DNA of 7,229 nucleotides from an uncultured Clostridia bacterium (GTDB lineage: Bacteria; Bacillota; Clostridia; Peptostreptococcales; Anaerovoracaceae). Of the stretch, positions 6,894 through 7,229 are shown piece by piece. The stretch lies in the NCBI GenBank assembly GCA_934278965.1, contig CAKQWL010000085.1, positions 1 to 7,229 on the forward strand, read 5' to 3'. Both the position numbers and the translations under genes were made by a program. How positions within the stretch are numbered: the first letter of the stretch is position 1; each line of letters begins with the position of its first letter. The notes beneath the pieces were generated by a model. It was not told the origin of the DNA. It worked only from the letters and a program-made list of their open reading frames with translations, and ran no database searches.

Positions 6894-7229
6894 GCTGTTA
6901 CAACCTCCCGTACCTTTCGGATCTTTTCCGATAATACTGCATACTCTTCCGGACGGAGGGACTGCGCGCCATCGCAAAGGGCATGCATCGGGTCATTGTG
7001 CACTTCGATGATCAGCCCATCCGCACCGCCGGCAGTTGCTGCTAATGCCATCGGCGGTACCAGCCTTGCAATTCCGGTCGCATGACTCGGATCCACAATA
7101 ATCGGAAGCGGTGTCAGTTCACGCAGCATCGGAATCGCCGCAAGATCCAGTGTATTTCTTGTGTAATCTCTGAATGTCCGGATTCCTCGCTCGCAAAGAA
7201 TGACTTTCTCATTTCCGCTTGCCATAATA
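6890..7229 (-). CDS. aroF: 3-deoxy-7-phosphoheptulonate (DAHP) synthase, C-terminal part (5' end beyond right edge)
   Basis: The C-terminal 112 residues of a class Iβ (AroA/KDO8P-synthase-like) DAHP synthase, which condenses phosphoenolpyruvate with erythrose-4-phosphate to open the shikimate pathway. The open frame runs through the right edge without a start; the methionine at 7225 is internal, in the conserved stretch [14 protein letters not shown] that follows the AEYI region in this family. The visible metal ligands are the cysteine of ILCERG, the histidine of DPSHATG, the glutamate of IIEVHNDP and the aspartate of DGAQSL, a complete set. [12 protein letters not shown] is also typical. 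The N-terminus is not visible, so it is unknown whether the protein carries a regulatory ferredoxin-like or chorismate mutase domain. Its TGA stop overlaps the tyrA start as ATGA. As the most upstream gene seen, it, or a gene beyond it, is nearest the operon promoter. The symbol is by family; aroG and aroA are used in some genomes. Confidence 0.95.
   Translation of the reverse strand, partial: IMASGNEKVILCERGIRTFRDYTRNTLDLAAIPMLRELTPLPIIVDPSHATGIARLVPPMALAATAGGADGLIIEVHNDPMHALCDGAQSLRPEEYAVLSEKIRKVREVVTA
6894..6909 (-). promoter_or_regulatory. tyrA ribosome binding site that decides the start
   Basis: GGGAGG at 6909..6904 is ten bases before the ATG at 6893 and lies within the last codons of the DAHP synthase gene. 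It supports the short start, which begins right at the Rossmann fold, over the in-frame ATG at 6977. Confidence 0.7.

Noticed and set aside
6894..6977. Longer tyrA start at 6977
   Set aside because: Adds 28 residues unlike any dehydrogenase N-terminus and lies deep inside the DAHP synthase gene; the Rossmann strand begins at the 6893 start.
1..7229. Mobile element, CRISPR array, tRNA, riboswitch or defence system
   Set aside because: The window is filled end to end by eight conserved metabolic genes; no repeats, recombinase, RNA gene signature or foreign-looking segment was seen.

Overview
The window is a tightly packed, single-strand block of aromatic amino acid biosynthesis genes. Every supported gene is on the minus strand, so transcription runs from the right edge to the left. 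In transcription order they are: a type Iβ DAHP synthase (5' part outside the window), prephenate dehydrogenase (tyrA), 3-dehydroquinate synthase (aroB), EPSP synthase (aroA), chorismate synthase (aroC), chorismate mutase-prephenate dehydratase (pheA), a fused shikimate dehydrogenase-shikimate kinase (aroE-aroK), and a type II 3-dehydroquinate dehydratase (aroQ, 3' part outside the window).

Together they cover all seven steps from erythrose-4-phosphate plus phosphoenolpyruvate to chorismate, plus the chorismate mutase, dehydratase and dehydrogenase steps towards phenylpyruvate and 4-hydroxyphenylpyruvate. No aminotransferase for the last step is visible. Gene order does not follow reaction order: the two branch enzymes (tyrA, pheA) sit among the common-pathway genes.

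There is almost no non-coding DNA. The junctions are ATGA overlaps (aroF/tyrA, aroB/aroA, aroA/aroC, aroE-aroK/aroQ), TAATG overlaps (tyrA/aroB, pheA/aroE-aroK) and one 3-base gap (aroC/pheA). Most starts have a purine-rich Shine-Dalgarno inside the end of the upstream gene. I see no promoter, terminator, RNA gene, repeat array or mobile element; the operon promoter and terminator must lie outside the window.

The organism is most likely a Bacillota clostridium, plausibly a Lachnospiraceae-type gut anaerobe. The grounds are the strong AGGAGG-type ribosome binding sites, the overall operon content, and protein variants that I associate with clostridial families (AroC FGQSHS and HFSGRLTA, AroA CGESGSTLR, AroE SRSG loop). 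This is inference from memory of families, not a search. The window is conserved core metabolism and I did not find a previously undescribed system. The points most worth a second look are the AroE-AroK fusion with a possible leftover internal start, the end-to-end overlap architecture, a few active-site motif variants, and a strong excess of the hexamer TCCGGA.
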